Origin: Roseovarius sp. 217
GTDB lineage: Bacteria > Pseudomonadota > Alphaproteobacteria > Rhodobacterales > Rhodobacteraceae
Direction: 5' to 3'
Assembly (NCBI RefSeq): GCF_000152845.1
Contig: NZ_CH902584.1
Span: 2,737,073 to 2,801,072, forward strand
Length of the DNA stretch: 64,000 nucleotides
Part shown: positions 48,363 to 59,259 of the stretch, piece by piece
Layout of the letters: each line of letters opens with the position of its first letter
Position numbering within the stretch: the stretch's first letter is position 1
The notes under the pieces: model-generated
What the model saw: the letters and a program-made list of their open reading frames with translations, nothing else
The model's database searches: none
What the model was told of the DNA's origin: nothing
Made by a program: the position numbers and the translations under genes

Positions 48363-49671
48363 TGTTTGCAGCCTTGATGTATATCATGGGGTTGACGGAC
48401 TGGTCGCCGACGCGGACCTCGTAGTGTAGATGTGTGCCCGTAGAACGTCCAGAGTTGCCCATATCACCAATCCTGTCGCCGCGCGAGACCCTTTGCCCGA
48501 CGTTGACGCGGATTTGCGAGAGGTGGGCATAGCGGGTTTCGATGCCGAAGGCGTGCTTGATCTTGATCAGGCGGCCATAGCCCGAGAGCCAGCCCGCATG
48601 GGTGACGACGCCATCGGCAGTGGAATAGATCGGCGTGCCCTGAGGGGCGGCGAAATCGGTGCCCTGATGCATCCGGCCCCAGCGCATGCCATAGCCGGAT
48701 GTGAAGCGAAAGGCGCTCTTGACGGGCATGGCGAAGGGAGCCTTTTGCGCCGCGATGCGGTAGAGGTTGAGTTCGTCCATGCGGTTGAGGATGCGGTTGG
48801 CGCGCTCGGCATCGACCGAGGGTTCTTCGCCGCGGGTGGAGAAGGACAGGGGCATCAGCGGGCCGCCCTGACCGGAATAGCCCCGGCGCACCGCATCGAG
48901 CAGCGTGTCGGTGTTGAGACCTGCCGCGCTAAACATCTTGTCGAGGGGTTCGACAGAGATCGCCATCGCATCCTCAAGCTGGCTGAAGATCTGGTCGTTC
49001 TGATCCTTGAGCAGGCGCAGTTGCGTTGTCATTTCATCGGCGTGCAAGAGCGCGTCCTGCGCATTGGCAATCGTCGTGTCGCGCTCTTCGGCTGCGTCCG
49101 AGAGGGCGGCGGTCAGGAAATCGACCGTTGCGTCCGTGCCCGTTTCGGTGCCTGTGCCGGCGCCGGTTGCGCCGTCGGTCTCCAAGGAGAGGGCCAGTTG
49201 CTCGGCCTCCTGGCGGGCTGTTTCTCGCTCGGACATGGTGCGGCGCAGGGTGGTTTGGATCACCTCGATCCCGGTTTCCAATTCGCGGCGGCGGGTCTCA
49301 GAGGCCAGCAATTCGGATTGCATCAGCGAAATCTGTTCCAGCGCGAAGCTGAAGCGTTCCTGTGCGGCAATCGCCTCTTCGGCGCGTTTGTCGCGTTCGG
49401 TGGAGAGCGCATTGAGCCGGTTTTCATAGGTGCGCTGGTCGCGCTTGGCCTGTTCTCGGAAGTTGCCGGACCCGATGCTGTCCATCAGCAGAATGGATGT
49501 GGCGATGATCGACCATGCGACGATGGACGCAGCCCCGGCAAAGGCGAAAAGTTGGGTAGAGGGGCGCAGGCGGATGAAACGTGTGTCGGTATCGGACCGC
49601 AAAAAAACCCGACGCTCGGGGAAATACCGTTCCAGAATGGAATGAACTTTTATCGCAAGTCTTGTTCTCAC
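48352..49671 (-). CDS. M23-family (LytM) peptidoglycan endopeptidase-like protein
   Basis: A 439-residue protein has a membrane helix near 50-72, a long coiled coil (about 80-220) and a C-terminal LytM domain. Zinc ligands are present: MHQGTDFAAP (His and Asp, near 336-340) and THLHYEV (HxH, near 413). It should cut or regulate peptide crosslinks in the periplasm. The start is GTG at 49671, chosen because the upstream extension of the frame runs opposite the DUF455 gene and has wrong composition. Coupled to the bactofilin gene. Confidence 0.9.
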   Translation of the reverse strand: MRTRLAIKVHSILERYFPERRVFLRSDTDTRFIRLRPSTQLFAFAGAASIVAWSIIATSILLMDSIGSGNFREQAKRDQRTYENRLNALSTERDKRAEEAIAAQERFSFALEQISLMQSELLASETRRRELETGIEVIQTTLRRTMSERETARQEAEQLALSLETDGATGAGTGTETGTDATVDFLTAALSDAAEERDTTIANAQDALLHADEMTTQLRLLKDQNDQIFSQLEDAMAISVEPLDKMFSAAGLNTDTLLDAVRRGYSGQGGPLMPLSFSTRGEEPSVDAERANRILNRMDELNLYRIAAQKAPFAMPVKSAFRFTSGYGMRWGRMHQGTDFAAPQGTPIYSTADGVVTHAGWLSGYGRLIKIKHAFGIETRYAHLSQIRVNVGQRVSRGDRIGDMGNSGRSTGTHLHYEVRVGDQSVNPMIYIKAANNVF

Positions 49672-49853
49672 GCGTCTTCTGCCCTTGTTGCCTCGGTCAT
49701 CCTCCGGCGCTTGGCTGCGATTATCCCAGCCGCCGTGTTGAGTGTGCTTAGCCAGTGGTCGGGCTTTGGGCAAGATTTTTGACCAATCGGGTTCCATAGC
49801 TTGGCTGTTTCCCGCTTGATTGGCGGAAAATCGCCGATTGGCGGAAGAATATT

Positions 49854-50681
49854 TCAATCTCGGGTGGAGTGCCCGTCGCTCAGCGGCCAGTAGAAATCCG
49901 GTGGCAAACCAGCTTCGGCGCGTTTCTCTTCGTTGAACGGGGGTTTCAATGAGCCGTGGAAGTAGCGGCGCACGAGGTCGTGGAAGGCGATCTTGGGGTC
50001 GAGATCGTGGCGACCGCAGAGAAAATGAAACCATTTGGACCCATAGGCAACATGATGCACCTCTTCGGCATAGATCACCTGCATGGCCTCGACCGCGCCG
50101 GTCTCGCCGGCGCGCTGGAAGATCTCGATCATGCCGGGGGTCACGTCGAGGCCGCGCGCCTCGAGCACCATGGGCACGACTGCGAGGCGGCCCATGAAAT
50201 CCTGCGCCGTATCCTCGGCGGCGCGCCACATGCCTGCGTGGGCAGGCAGGGCGCCGTAATGGCTGTTCAATGCTTCAAGACAGTCGCATATCAGGTTGAA
50301 ATGTTTGGATTCCTCGTCGGCCGCCTTGACCCAGTCATCATAGAATCCGATGGGCATTGGGGTGTCGGCAAAGCGCGCGATGATGTCCCAATGCAGGTCC
50401 ACGGCGTTGAGTTCGATATGGGCCACGGCATGCAGGAGGGCGATGCGCCCCTTGTCCGAGCCGGGACGGCGGCGCGGCACGTCGCGCGGGTCGAGCAGTT
50501 CGGGGTGTTCGGGGCGGGCCGGGCGCATCGGTGGCGTGGCACGGCCCAAGGGAATGTCGTGCCCCGCCGCGCGCGCAGCAAACCACGTCGCGGCATGGGC
50601 GCGCGAGAGTGCTGTCTTGGCGCGGCCGTCGTGGGTCGAGAGCACCTCGACGGCCATTTCTGTCAGGGTGGGGTCGCTCAC
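49854..50681 (-). CDS. DUF455 ferritin-like protein
   Basis: A 275-residue helical protein. Paired Glu/His motifs of a di-iron ferritin-like site can be picked out: HIELNA, ADEESKHF, VLEARG and IYAEEVHHV. DUF455 proteins are related to the MiaE/ferritin-like superfamily, but their substrate is unknown. Its start overlaps the stop of the Bcp peroxiredoxin gene by ATGA, suggesting a link to oxidative stress or iron handling. Confidence 0.88.
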   Translation of the reverse strand: MSDPTLTEMAVEVLSTHDGRAKTALSRAHAATWFAARAAGHDIPLGRATPPMRPARPEHPELLDPRDVPRRRPGSDKGRIALLHAVAHIELNAVDLHWDIIARFADTPMPIGFYDDWVKAADEESKHFNLICDCLEALNSHYGALPAHAGMWRAAEDTAQDFMGRLAVVPMVLEARGLDVTPGMIEIFQRAGETGAVEAMQVIYAEEVHHVAYGSKWFHFLCGRHDLDPKIAFHDLVRRYFHGSLKPPFNEEKRAEAGLPPDFYWPLSDGHSTRD

Positions 50682-51139
50682 AGCGCCTTGACCGCGTCCA
50701 GCACCTCTTCGGCATGGCCGGGCACTTTGACCTTGCGCCAGACGCGGGCGATGCGGCCCTCACCGTCGATGAGGAAGGTCGAGCGCTCGATGCCAAAGAA
50801 TTTCTTGCCATACATGCTTTTTTCCGCCCAGACCCCATATGCTTCACAGGTCTCGGCCTCCTCATCTGACAAAAGCGGGACCGAAAGCGCGTGTTTGTCC
50901 CGGAATTTCTCGTGACTGGCGAGGCTGTCCTTGGAAATGCCGAGCACGGTGGCCCCGGCGGCGTCGAATTGATCCTTGAGGGCGGAGAAGGCCACCGCCT
51001 CTTTGGTGCAACCGGAGGTGTCATCACGGGGGTAGAAAAACAGCACAACAGCGCCGGGGCGCAGGCCCGAGAGCGTTACAGTTTCACCCCCATCGCGCGG
51101 CAGCGTGAAATCGGGAGCGGTATCGGACATATCTGGCAT
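50678..51139 (-). CDS. bcp: Peroxiredoxin, Bcp/PrxQ type
   Basis: A 153-residue thiol peroxidase. The peroxidatic Cys is C44 in YPRDDTSGCTKEA. The position five residues later, where many Bcp proteins hold the resolving Cys, is Val. The only other Cys is C98 (EAETCEAYG), so it may be a one-Cys type or use C98. The start at 51139 is preferred because the family N-terminus (APDFTLP at 8-14) then lies correctly. Translationally coupled to the DUF455 gene. Confidence 0.92.
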   Translation of the reverse strand: MPDMSDTAPDFTLPRDGGETVTLSGLRPGAVVLFFYPRDDTSGCTKEAVAFSALKDQFDAAGATVLGISKDSLASHEKFRDKHALSVPLLSDEEAETCEAYGVWAEKSMYGKKFFGIERSTFLIDGEGRIARVWRKVKVPGHAEEVLDAVKAL

Positions 51140-51246
51140 GGGGTTTCCTCTGAGATGCAAAAATGTGAATTCCATATTAGGTCGCAAAAGGCGAGAATAA
51201 AGCCACGAGGCAGAAGAGATGCGCGAGACGCGTCCGAACGGATAGG

Positions 51247-54200
51247 ATGAGCACGGAGCCGACACAAGAGCAGGGCGCGGCAGAGATGCCGCCGCCAACG
51301 AACGGGACGCCTGTGCGGCCCCGCAAGCGTCGTCGTGCGCTGCGGCATCTCGTGCAGTTCTGTTTTTCCTGTGCGGTCCTGCTGGTGGTTCTGGGCTTGA
51401 TTGTCGCCGTGAACATCGGGGTGAACCTGCGGGCGCCCGTTTGGCTGCAAGAGCGTATCGCAGAGCGGATTGATGCTAGCGTGCCGGGCTATCAGTTGCG
51501 GTTCGGCGAGATGTCGTTGGTGGTGGGTGAGGATCTTGTGCCGCGTGTGGCGTTGCGGGATGTGGCGCTGGCCAATCTTGACGGCGTGCCGCTGGTGACG
51601 CTGGGATCTCTTGATGTGACGGTTGCGCCGGAGCCGCTGTTGCGGGGAGAGGTGCAGCCGAGGACGGTCCGCCTGTCCGGCGCGCAATTGGGGCTGCGGC
51701 GGCTCGCGACCGGCGAGTTGTCGATTGTGTTGGGCGCGACGGGGCAGGGCGGCACGTTCCACGAGCAGCTTGATGCGCTCTTTGCGCGGCCTCAATTGGA
51801 CGCACTGCGGTTGGTCACGGCGGATAACCTGAGCTTGCGGTACGAGGATGCGCGGGCGGGCCGCGCGTGGAGCGCGGACGGCGGCCGGGTGGAGTTGACG
51901 CGCGCGGGCAACGGGATTTCGTTGCGCGGGGATGTGGCGCTGCTTGGCGCACGCGACTACGCCACGACATTGGCGGTCAATTACGAGGGCCGGATCGGCA
52001 GCAAGGTCGCGGAGTTCGGCGCGACCTTTGAGGATATGCCCGCGAGCGATATTGCCGGGCAGTCGCCAGCGTTGGCCTGGCTTGGGGCGCTGGAGGCACC
52101 GATTTCGGGGGCGGTGCGCGCCGGGGTCGATGCCGAGGGACGGCTTGGGCCGCTCAACGCCACCTTGCAGATCGGGGCGGGGGTGTTGCAGCCGACGCCC
52201 GCCACGGTGCCGATCAAATTCCGCTCGGCGCGCAGTTATTTCACCTATGATCCGATGGTCCAGGAAATCCGGTTCACCGAGTTGTCGGTGGACAGCGCCT
52301 GGGGTCAGGCGCGGGCCGAGGGCACCGCGCGGCTGGTGGGGATGGAGGCCGGTTGGCCACGCGAATTGCAGGCGCAGATCCGGGTGAGCGATGTGGTCGC
52401 GGACCCGGCCGACCTCTACCCAGAGCCGATCCGGTTCGAAGAGGCGCGGATGGCGCTGCGGTTGCGGCTGGACCCGTTTGTCCTGACCTTGGGAGAGTTG
52501 AGCCTGAGCGATCAGGGGCATTACCTGCAGGCGCGCGGCGAGGCACGCGGCAGTGACGAGGGATGGGACATCTCGCTTGAAGGGGGGATGGACGGGCTGA
52601 ATCCCGAGCGGTTGATGGCGCTCTGGCCGCGGGCGACCAAGACCAACACGCGCGAGTGGATCGAGAAGAATGTGCGCCGCGCCGATCTGAGCGATATTCA
52701 GTTTGCCCTGCGGATGCGCCCGGACATGTTACCGGATTTCAGCCTTGGGTTCGATTTTGCGGATCTTGAGACGGTCTATGTGCGCGATGTGCCGCCGATT
52801 ACGGATGCCTCGGGGCGGGCGTCGCTGCATGACAACCGCTTTGTCGTTCAGGCCGAGCGGGGGCATGTGGTGGCGCAAGAGGGGGGTCGGATCAACGTGG
52901 CGGGCACCAGTTTCATCATCCCAGATGTGCGGATCAAGGACGGCCCGGCGCAGGCCGTGATGCAGACCCGCAGCACGATCACGGCGGCTTTGTCGCTGCT
53001 CGATGCGCCGCCGTTCCGATTCCTGCAAAAGGCGGGGCAGCCGGTGACGGTGGCCGAGGGGCAGGCGGAGTTGGACGGGGAGCTGATGTTCCTGCTCAAG
53101 AAGAAATTGACCACGGAGGAGGTGGCGTTTGACGTGACCGGAACCCTCAGCGACGTGCGCAGCGAGACGCTGGTCAAGGGGCGCGTTCTGGCGGCTGAGC
53201 GTTTGGCGGTCGAGGCGAGCAACCGACATCTCGAGATTGGTGGCGCGGCGCAGGTGGGGGCCGTGCCGGTGCGCGGCAGTTGGGACATGGCCATCGGGGG
53301 CAACCCGCAAGGCGAGAGCCGGGTGCGGGGACAGATCGAGTTGTCACAGCGGTTTCTGGATGAATTCGGCATCGGGCTGCCACCCGGCAGCCTGTCGGGC
53401 GCGGGGCAAGGCGAGATAGAGATCGGCTTTGCCAAAGGGCAGCCCCCGGAGTTTGCGCTGACATCCGATTTGGCGGGGCTCGCGCTGCGGCTGCCGCAAC
53501 TGGACTGGGCCTTGGGCCAAGGACAGCAAGGGCGGCTTGATGTGGTGGGCCGACTGGGCGCGGTGCCGGAGGTCACGGCGCTGAGCCTGAGCGGTGCCGG
53601 GCTTGAGGCGCAGGGACGTGTAAGTCTGGACGCGGGCGGCGGTCTGGAGCGGGCCGAGTTCAGCCGGGTCACCTTGGGCAACTGGCTGGATGCGCCGGTG
53701 AGTTTGGTTGGGCGTGGCGCGGGGGTGACGCCGCGCGTCGAGGTGACGGGCGGCACGGTCGATTTGCGACAAACCTCTTTGGGGGGGCCGGACGGCGGAG
53801 CGGGCGAGGGGGCGCGCGGTGGCGGTCCGGTTACATTGCGGCTGGAGCGGTTGCAGATTTCCGAAGGCATTGCTCTGACCGGGTTTCGTGCGGATCTGGA
53901 CACCTCAGGCGGAACCAATGGCACATTCACCGGGCTTTTGAACGGGTTGGCCCCGGTCACTGGGCAGGTCGTGCCCATGTCGGGGCGCAGCGCGTTCCGG
54001 ATCAGATCCAACGATGCAGGCGAGGTGTTGGCCGCGGCGGGCCTGCTGCGGCAGGCGCGCGAGGGGGTCTTGGAGATGGTATTGACGCCTGCGCCGGAGC
54101 CGGGAAGCTATGACGGGGTGCTGGGGATAGATCAGATCAGGATCAAGGACGCCCCGGCGCTGGCGGCGCTCTTGAATACGATCAGCGTCGTGGGGCTGTT

Positions 54201-54639
54201 GGAGCAGTTTTCCGGCAAGGGTCTGCATTTCGGGCGGGTCGATGCGAAGTTCCGCCTGACGCCGAACCGGTTGATCCTGCTGAAAGGCAGTGCGGTCGGT
54301 GCCTCGGTCGGGATTTCGATGGATGGCTATTACACGATGGCGAACAAGCAGATGGACATGCAGGGTGTGGTGTCGCCGGTCTATTTGCTCAATGGGATCG
54401 GTGAGGCCTTTACCCGGCCCGGTGAGGGGCTTATCGGGGTGAACTACACGCTCAAGGGCGCCTCGACTGACCCGGTGGTGTCGGTCAATCCGCTTTCGGC
54501 GCTGGCACCGGGGTTTCTGCGCGAGTTGTTCCGCCGACCTGCGCCCACGGTGGGCACCGGACGGGCTGCGACCTCGGGGCAGATCAAGGGCGAAGCCGAG
54601 CGTGAGGCGCAGGACATTCACCAAAGACAGGACAGATGA
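51247..54639 (+). CDS. Large AsmA-like/DUF3971 envelope protein
   Basis: An 1130-residue protein has a cytoplasmic basic N-terminus ([11 protein letters not shown]), one membrane helix (about 37-60) and a very long beta-rich periplasmic part. The C-terminal AsmA_2-like section (about 930-1090) has [18 protein letters not shown] and [19 protein letters not shown]. Members (YhdP/TamB/AsmA group) are thought to bridge inner and outer membranes and help phospholipid transport. It ends in an ATGA overlap with queA, so both are co-translated. Confidence 0.88.
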   Translation: MSTEPTQEQGAAEMPPPTNGTPVRPRKRRRALRHLVQFCFSCAVLLVVLGLIVAVNIGVNLRAPVWLQERIAERIDASVPGYQLRFGEMSLVVGEDLVPRVALRDVALANLDGVPLVTLGSLDVTVAPEPLLRGEVQPRTVRLSGAQLGLRRLATGELSIVLGATGQGGTFHEQLDALFARPQLDALRLVTADNLSLRYEDARAGRAWSADGGRVELTRAGNGISLRGDVALLGARDYATTLAVNYEGRIGSKVAEFGATFEDMPASDIAGQSPALAWLGALEAPISGAVRAGVDAEGRLGPLNATLQIGAGVLQPTPATVPIKFRSARSYFTYDPMVQEIRFTELSVDSAWGQARAEGTARLVGMEAGWPRELQAQIRVSDVVADPADLYPEPIRFEEARMALRLRLDPFVLTLGELSLSDQGHYLQARGEARGSDEGWDISLEGGMDGLNPERLMALWPRATKTNTREWIEKNVRRADLSDIQFALRMRPDMLPDFSLGFDFADLETVYVRDVPPITDASGRASLHDNRFVVQAERGHVVAQEGGRINVAGTSFIIPDVRIKDGPAQAVMQTRSTITAALSLLDAPPFRFLQKAGQPVTVAEGQAELDGELMFLLKKKLTTEEVAFDVTGTLSDVRSETLVKGRVLAAERLAVEASNRHLEIGGAAQVGAVPVRGSWDMAIGGNPQGESRVRGQIELSQRFLDEFGIGLPPGSLSGAGQGEIEIGFAKGQPPEFALTSDLAGLALRLPQLDWALGQGQQGRLDVVGRLGAVPEVTALSLSGAGLEAQGRVSLDAGGGLERAEFSRVTLGNWLDAPVSLVGRGAGVTPRVEVTGGTVDLRQTSLGGPDGGAGEGARGGGPVTLRLERLQISEGIALTGFRADLDTSGGTNGTFTGLLNGLAPVTGQVVPMSGRSAFRIRSNDAGEVLAAAGLLRQAREGVLEMVLTPAPEPGSYDGVLGIDQIRIKDAPALAALLNTISVVGLLEQFSGKGLHFGRVDAKFRLTPNRLILLKGSAVGASVGISMDGYYTMANKQMDMQGVVSPVYLLNGIGEAFTRPGEGLIGVNYTLKGASTDPVVSVNPLSALAPGFLRELFRRPAPTVGTGRAATSGQIKGEAEREAQDIHQRQDR

Positions 54640-55724
54640 AACTTTCAGATTTCGATTTTGACTTGCCCGAGGCGTTGATTGCGACGCGCCCCGCGAGGCC
54701 CCGGCGCGCCGCACGTTTGTTGGTGGCGGAGGGTGCGGCGATCACCGATGCGGGCGTAGCTGATCTGGGACGGTGGTTACGGCCCGGTGATCGGTTGGTG
54801 CTGAATGACACGCGGGTGATCCCGGCGCGGCTGTCGGGGCTGCGCCATCGCTCTGGGGCGCAGGGGGACACGGCGGCAAAGATCGAGGTCACGCTGTTGG
54901 AGCCGGGGGCGGAGGGCACCTGGGGCGCGCTGATCAAGCCGCTCAAGAAGGTGAGCGTGGGCGAGGAAATCGTGTTCTCGGAGCGGTTGTCGGCGGTGCT
55001 TGAGGCCAAGGAAGAGGGACAGGGGCGGCTGCGGTTCAACCTGCGTGCTGAGGATTTCGACGCGGCGCTGGCTGAGGCGGGGGCGATGCCGCTGCCGCCC
55101 TATATCGCCGCGCGCCGTCCGGCGGATGATCAGGACAAGGTGGATTATCAGACCGTTTGGGCGCGGGCGCCGGGGGCCGTGGCGGCGCCGACGGCCTCGT
55201 TGCATTTTGATGAGGCGCTCTTGGCGGAACTGGCGGCGATGGGGGTGGGGTTCACCCATGTCACGCTGCATGTGGGCGCGGGGACGTTTCTGCCGGTCAA
55301 GGTCGAGGATGTGACCTCGCATAAGATGCATGCCGAATGGGGCGAGGTGAGCGAAGAGGCCGCCGCAGAGATTGCCGCCACGCGCGCGGCGGGGGGGCGG
55401 ATCATTCCGGTGGGCACCACCGCGCTGCGCTTGATCGAGACGGCGGCGCGGGCCACGGGCGAGATTGCAGCCTGGTCGGGGGATACGGATATCTTCATCT
55501 ACCCCGGTTTCGAATTCCGCGTCACCGATGCGCTGATGACCAATTTCCATCTGCCGAAATCGACGTTGATGATGTTGGTGTCGGCGCTGATGGGTCAGGG
55601 CGTGATCGACCGAATTTATGCACATGCGGTGGCGAGGGGCTATCGCTTTTTCTCGTATGGGGACGCGTCGCTGTTGATCCCGGCGGCAAAGCCTGACAGG
55701 CGGGGCGCACAGGCGACAGAGTAA
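54636..55724 (+). CDS. queA: S-adenosylmethionine:tRNA ribosyltransferase-isomerase QueA
   Basis: A 362-residue enzyme in queuosine synthesis that moves the ribose of SAM onto preQ1 in tRNA to form epoxyqueuosine. Typical motifs include [15 protein letters not shown] at the start, [11 protein letters not shown], and [17 protein letters not shown] near the C-terminus. Full length. It overlaps the AsmA-like gene by four bases. Confidence 0.96.
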   Translation: MKLSDFDFDLPEALIATRPARPRRAARLLVAEGAAITDAGVADLGRWLRPGDRLVLNDTRVIPARLSGLRHRSGAQGDTAAKIEVTLLEPGAEGTWGALIKPLKKVSVGEEIVFSERLSAVLEAKEEGQGRLRFNLRAEDFDAALAEAGAMPLPPYIAARRPADDQDKVDYQTVWARAPGAVAAPTASLHFDEALLAELAAMGVGFTHVTLHVGAGTFLPVKVEDVTSHKMHAEWGEVSEEAAAEIAATRAAGGRIIPVGTTALRLIETAARATGEIAAWSGDTDIFIYPGFEFRVTDALMTNFHLPKSTLMMLVSALMGQGVIDRIYAHAVARGYRFFSYGDASLLIPAAKPDRRGAQATE

Positions 55725-55792
55725 GTCGCCTTTGAAGTGCCGCTGATGCGGGCATCTGCTAGGTTGGCGAGAGAAGACGAAGGAGAGGCGTA

Positions 55793-57046
55793 ATGTTTCA
55801 GGTGCTGTCGGGGGCATGGGCCCTTTTGTTGGGCATGATGCTGTTGCAGGTCGGAAATGGCATGCAAGGCACGCTTCTCGGGGTGCGTGGCGCGCTCGAA
55901 GGGTTTTCGACCTACGAGATGTCGGTGGTTATGTCGTCCTATTTCGTGGGGTTCCTGTTTGGCTCTCGGATGGCGCCTGAGATGATCCGTCGGGTCGGGC
56001 ATGTGCGGGTGTTTGCCGCGCTGGGGTCGATGATTTCGGCGGTGCTGATCCTCTATCCGACGATTGCAGAGCCCTGGGCCTGGTCGATTGGCCGGGTGCT
56101 GATCGGATTCTGTTTCTCGGGGGTCTATGTGACCGCTGAAAGCTGGCTGAACAATTCCGCGACCAATGCGACGCGCGGCAAGGCGCTGTCGCTCTATATG
56201 ATCGTGCAGATGATCGGCATCGTCTCGGCGCAGGGGTTGATGGTGCTGGCGGACCCGTCCGGCTATGTGCTGTTCGTCATCCCGTCGGTTCTGGTGTCGC
56301 TGGCCTTTGCGCCGATTCTGCTGTCGGTCAGCCCAACGCCCGCCTTTGGCACGACCAAGCCATTGTCGCTGCGGCAGATCATGAAAATCTCGCCGCTGGG
56401 CTGTGTCGGGATGCTGCTGACGGGGGGGGTCTTTGCTGCGCAATTCGGCATGGCGGCGGTCTATGGCGCCGAGGCGGGGCTGAGCGTGGGGCAGATTTCG
56501 GCCTTTGTCGCGTCGTTTTACGTGGCTGCCGTGGTGGCGCAATATCCGCTGGGCTGGCTGTCAGACCGGATGGACCGGCGTAAGCTGATTGCGGGCGTGT
56601 CGCTGGGAACGGGCATCGGGGCCGTGGTCGGCATGATGCTGGGCGATAATTACTGGTTCCTGTTGTTGGCCGGGTTCATCGTGGGGGGCACGTCGAACCC
56701 GCTCTATTCGCTTCTGATTGCCTATACGAATGATTTTCTCGAGCATGATGACATGGCGGCGGCGGCGGGCGGCATGGTGTTCATCAACGGGCTGGGCGCG
56801 ATTGCAGGGCCGTTGATGGTGGGCTGGATGATGGGAGTCATGGGGCCGGGCGGCTATTTCCTCTATATCGCGGTGCTGATGTTCGCGATGGTGGCCTATG
56901 CGATTTATCGGATGACGCAGCGCAAGGCCCCGGCAGTGCGCGAAACCGACCGGTATATGCCGGTTTCGCCCTCTTCTTCGCCAATGGCGGTGGAGTTTGC
57001 GCAAGAATATGCCATTGAAACTGCGCAAGAGGCGAAACAGGATTGA
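55793..57046 (+). CDS. MFS transporter
   Basis: A 417-residue protein with about 12 hydrophobic helices in two halves. The loop after helix 2 reads GSRMAPEMIRRVGHVR, and the middle of the second half GWLSDRMDRRKLI is the classic MFS loop motif. It resembles the YcaD-like branch of unassigned permeases. The start ATG follows GGAGAGG. Substrate unknown; no linked catabolic genes. Confidence 0.9.
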   Translation: MFQVLSGAWALLLGMMLLQVGNGMQGTLLGVRGALEGFSTYEMSVVMSSYFVGFLFGSRMAPEMIRRVGHVRVFAALGSMISAVLILYPTIAEPWAWSIGRVLIGFCFSGVYVTAESWLNNSATNATRGKALSLYMIVQMIGIVSAQGLMVLADPSGYVLFVIPSVLVSLAFAPILLSVSPTPAFGTTKPLSLRQIMKISPLGCVGMLLTGGVFAAQFGMAAVYGAEAGLSVGQISAFVASFYVAAVVAQYPLGWLSDRMDRRKLIAGVSLGTGIGAVVGMMLGDNYWFLLLAGFIVGGTSNPLYSLLIAYTNDFLEHDDMAAAAGGMVFINGLGAIAGPLMVGWMMGVMGPGGYFLYIAVLMFAMVAYAIYRMTQRKAPAVRETDRYMPVSPSSSPMAVEFAQEYAIETAQEAKQD

Positions 57047-57149
57047 AATTAAGTAAATATGTCCCTTCTGTAGTAATATGTTACTGTGAAAGCGGGCTAA
57101 ATACCCGTTAACGTCATGAAACCATCATAGGACAATGAGGAGTCCCCCT

Positions 57150-57728
57150 ATGGTTACACCCGACGACGTGTTGCGGTTCTGGCTGGATGAGATCGGGCCG
57201 GGGGGCTGGTACAAAACATCTGAGGCGCTGGACGCCACGGTGAAGGAGCGGTTTGAGGCCGCTTGGGAGAATGCACGTGACGGGGCCTATGGTCTGTGGC
57301 TGACCTATCCGACCGGAATGTTGGCCTATGTGATCCTGACCGATCAGTTTCCGCGCAATATGTTCCGGGGCGAGGCGAAGGCCTTTGTCACCGATGCGCA
57401 GTCACTGGCGGCGGGCAAGGTCGCGATCAATCGCGGGTGGGACCTGCGGATTGATGAACCGGCGCGGCAATTCTTTTATCTGCCCTTGATGCATTCCGAG
57501 AACCTGTGTGATCAGGAGCGTTGCGTGCGGTTGATGTGCGAGCGGATGCCGCAGCACGGGGCTGAGAACCTGACACATGCACGGGCGCATCGCGAGGTGA
57601 TCCGGCAGTTCGGGCGATTCCCCTATCGCAATGCGGCGCTGCAACGTCCGTCGACCGCGCTGGAGCGTGCCTTCGAGGCCGAGGGCGGCTATGGCGACAC
57701 GCTGCGCCGGATCAAGCAGGCCGCCTGA
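57150..57728 (+). CDS. DUF924 family protein
   Basis: A 192-residue all-helical protein with DUF924 marks: VLRFWLDEIGPGGWYK at the start, LTDQFPRNMFRG, FFYLPLMHSENLCDQERCV and a C-terminal FGRFPYRNAALQR. The fold is tetratricopeptide-like, and function is not established. The start at 57150 is preferred because AATGAGGAG precedes it. Confidence 0.92.
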   Translation: MVTPDDVLRFWLDEIGPGGWYKTSEALDATVKERFEAAWENARDGAYGLWLTYPTGMLAYVILTDQFPRNMFRGEAKAFVTDAQSLAAGKVAINRGWDLRIDEPARQFFYLPLMHSENLCDQERCVRLMCERMPQHGAENLTHARAHREVIRQFGRFPYRNAALQRPSTALERAFEAEGGYGDTLRRIKQAA

Positions 57729-57864
57729 TCCGCGCCCCTCTCTGCGCTTTCAATTGCTCGAAAGACGCGGATGACGATTGTTTGTTCAATCGCTCAATCA
57801 TGTCGCGTTGCGATGTGGTGGAAAATAGTTTAATGGCAAACTAAATTTTGAAAGGGAGGGCCGC

Positions 57865-59259
57865 ATGGCATCGACGACCTATGACATGATCGTAATCGGG
57901 GCGGGTCCGGGCGGCTATGTGGCTGCGATCCGGGGCGCGCAACTGGGCCTCAAGGTGGCTATTGTCGAGCGCGAGCATATGGGGGGTATTTGTCTCAACT
58001 GGGGCTGTATCCCGACCAAGGCGATGCTGCGCTCCTCTGAGGTGTTCCATCTGATGCACCGGGCCAAGGAATTTGGCCTGAGTGCCGAGGGGATCGGCTA
58101 TGATCTCGATGCGGTGGTCAAACGCTCGCGCGGGGTGGCCAAGCAGCTGAGCGGCGGCGTCGCGCATCTGATGAAGAAGAACAAGGTGACCGTTGTGATG
58201 GGGGCTGCGACCTTGCCTGCCAAGGGGAAGGTCAGCGTCAAGACCGACAAGGGCACTGAAGAGCTGACGGCCAAGCATATCATTCTGGCCACCGGCGCGC
58301 GGGCGCGGGAATTGCCGGGGCTGGAGGCGGATGGCGATCTTGTGTGGACCTATAAGCACGCTCTGGTGCCGCCGCGTATGCCCAAGAAGCTGTTGGTGAT
58401 CGGGTCAGGTGCCATCGGGATCGAATTTGCCAGTTTCTACAATACGCTCGGGAGCGAGACCACGGTGGTCGAGGTGATGGACCGCATCCTGCCGGTGGAA
58501 GATGCCGAGATTTCCGCCTTTGCCAAGAAGGCGTTTACCAAGCAGAAGATGAAGATCATGGAAAAGGCCATGGTCAAGCAATTGGACCGGGGCAAGGGCA
58601 AAGTCACCGCGCATATCGAGGTCGGTGGCAAGGTCGAGAAACACGAGTTCGACACGGTGATTTCCGCCGTGGGGATTGTCGGCAATGTCGAGGGTCTGGG
58701 GCTGGAGGCGCTGGGCGTCAAGATCGACCGGACGCATGTGGTGACGGATGAGTATTGCCGCACCGGCGTTGAGGGGCTCTATGCGATTGGTGATATCGCG
58801 GGCGCGCCGTGGCTGGCGCATAAGGCGAGCCATGAGGGCGTGATGGTGGCCGAGCTGATCGCGGGTGGGCATCCGCATCCGGTCAAGCCCGAGAGCATCG
58901 CGGGCTGCACCTATTGTCATCCGCAGGTGGCGAGCGTGGGGCTGACCGAGGCCAAGGCCAAGGACGCGGGCTATAGCGTCAAGGTGGGCCGGTTCCCGTT
59001 CATCGGCAATGGCAAGGCGATTGCGCTGGGCGAAGCCGAGGGCATGGTCAAGACGGTGTTTGATGCCAAGACCGGCGAGCTGCTCGGTGCGCATATGATC
59101 GGCGCCGAGGTCACGGAATTGATTCAAGGCTATGTCGTGGGTCGTCAGTTGGAGACCACGGAAGAGGATCTGATGAACACGGTCTTCCCGCATCCGACGC
59201 TGAGCGAGATGATGCATGAGAGCGTGCTCGATGCCTATGATCGGGTGATCCACATCTGA
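57865..59259 (+). CDS. lpdA: Dihydrolipoyl dehydrogenase
   Basis: A 464-residue flavoprotein E3. It has the FAD motif VIGAGPGGYVAAIRGAQLG, the redox disulfide GGICLNWGCIPTK (about 42-54), the NAD motif GSGAIGIEFASFY and the C-terminal HPTLSEMMHE with the active-site His-Glu pair. It reoxidises lipoamide in pyruvate or 2-oxoglutarate dehydrogenase or the glycine cleavage system; no E1/E2 genes are adjacent here, so the complex served is unknown. Confidence 0.96.
   Translation: MASTTYDMIVIGAGPGGYVAAIRGAQLGLKVAIVEREHMGGICLNWGCIPTKAMLRSSEVFHLMHRAKEFGLSAEGIGYDLDAVVKRSRGVAKQLSGGVAHLMKKNKVTVVMGAATLPAKGKVSVKTDKGTEELTAKHIILATGARARELPGLEADGDLVWTYKHALVPPRMPKKLLVIGSGAIGIEFASFYNTLGSETTVVEVMDRILPVEDAEISAFAKKAFTKQKMKIMEKAMVKQLDRGKGKVTAHIEVGGKVEKHEFDTVISAVGIVGNVEGLGLEALGVKIDRTHVVTDEYCRTGVEGLYAIGDIAGAPWLAHKASHEGVMVAELIAGGHPHPVKPESIAGCTYCHPQVASVGLTEAKAKDAGYSVKVGRFPFIGNGKAIALGEAEGMVKTVFDAKTGELLGAHMIGAEVTELIQGYVVGRQLETTEEDLMNTVFPHPTLSEMMHESVLDAYDRVIHI

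Noticed and set aside
49672..50229. Upstream extension of the M23 peptidase frame
   Set aside because: It overlaps the DUF455 gene, is Arg-rich and lacks a start context; the GTG at 49671 gives a normal domain layout.
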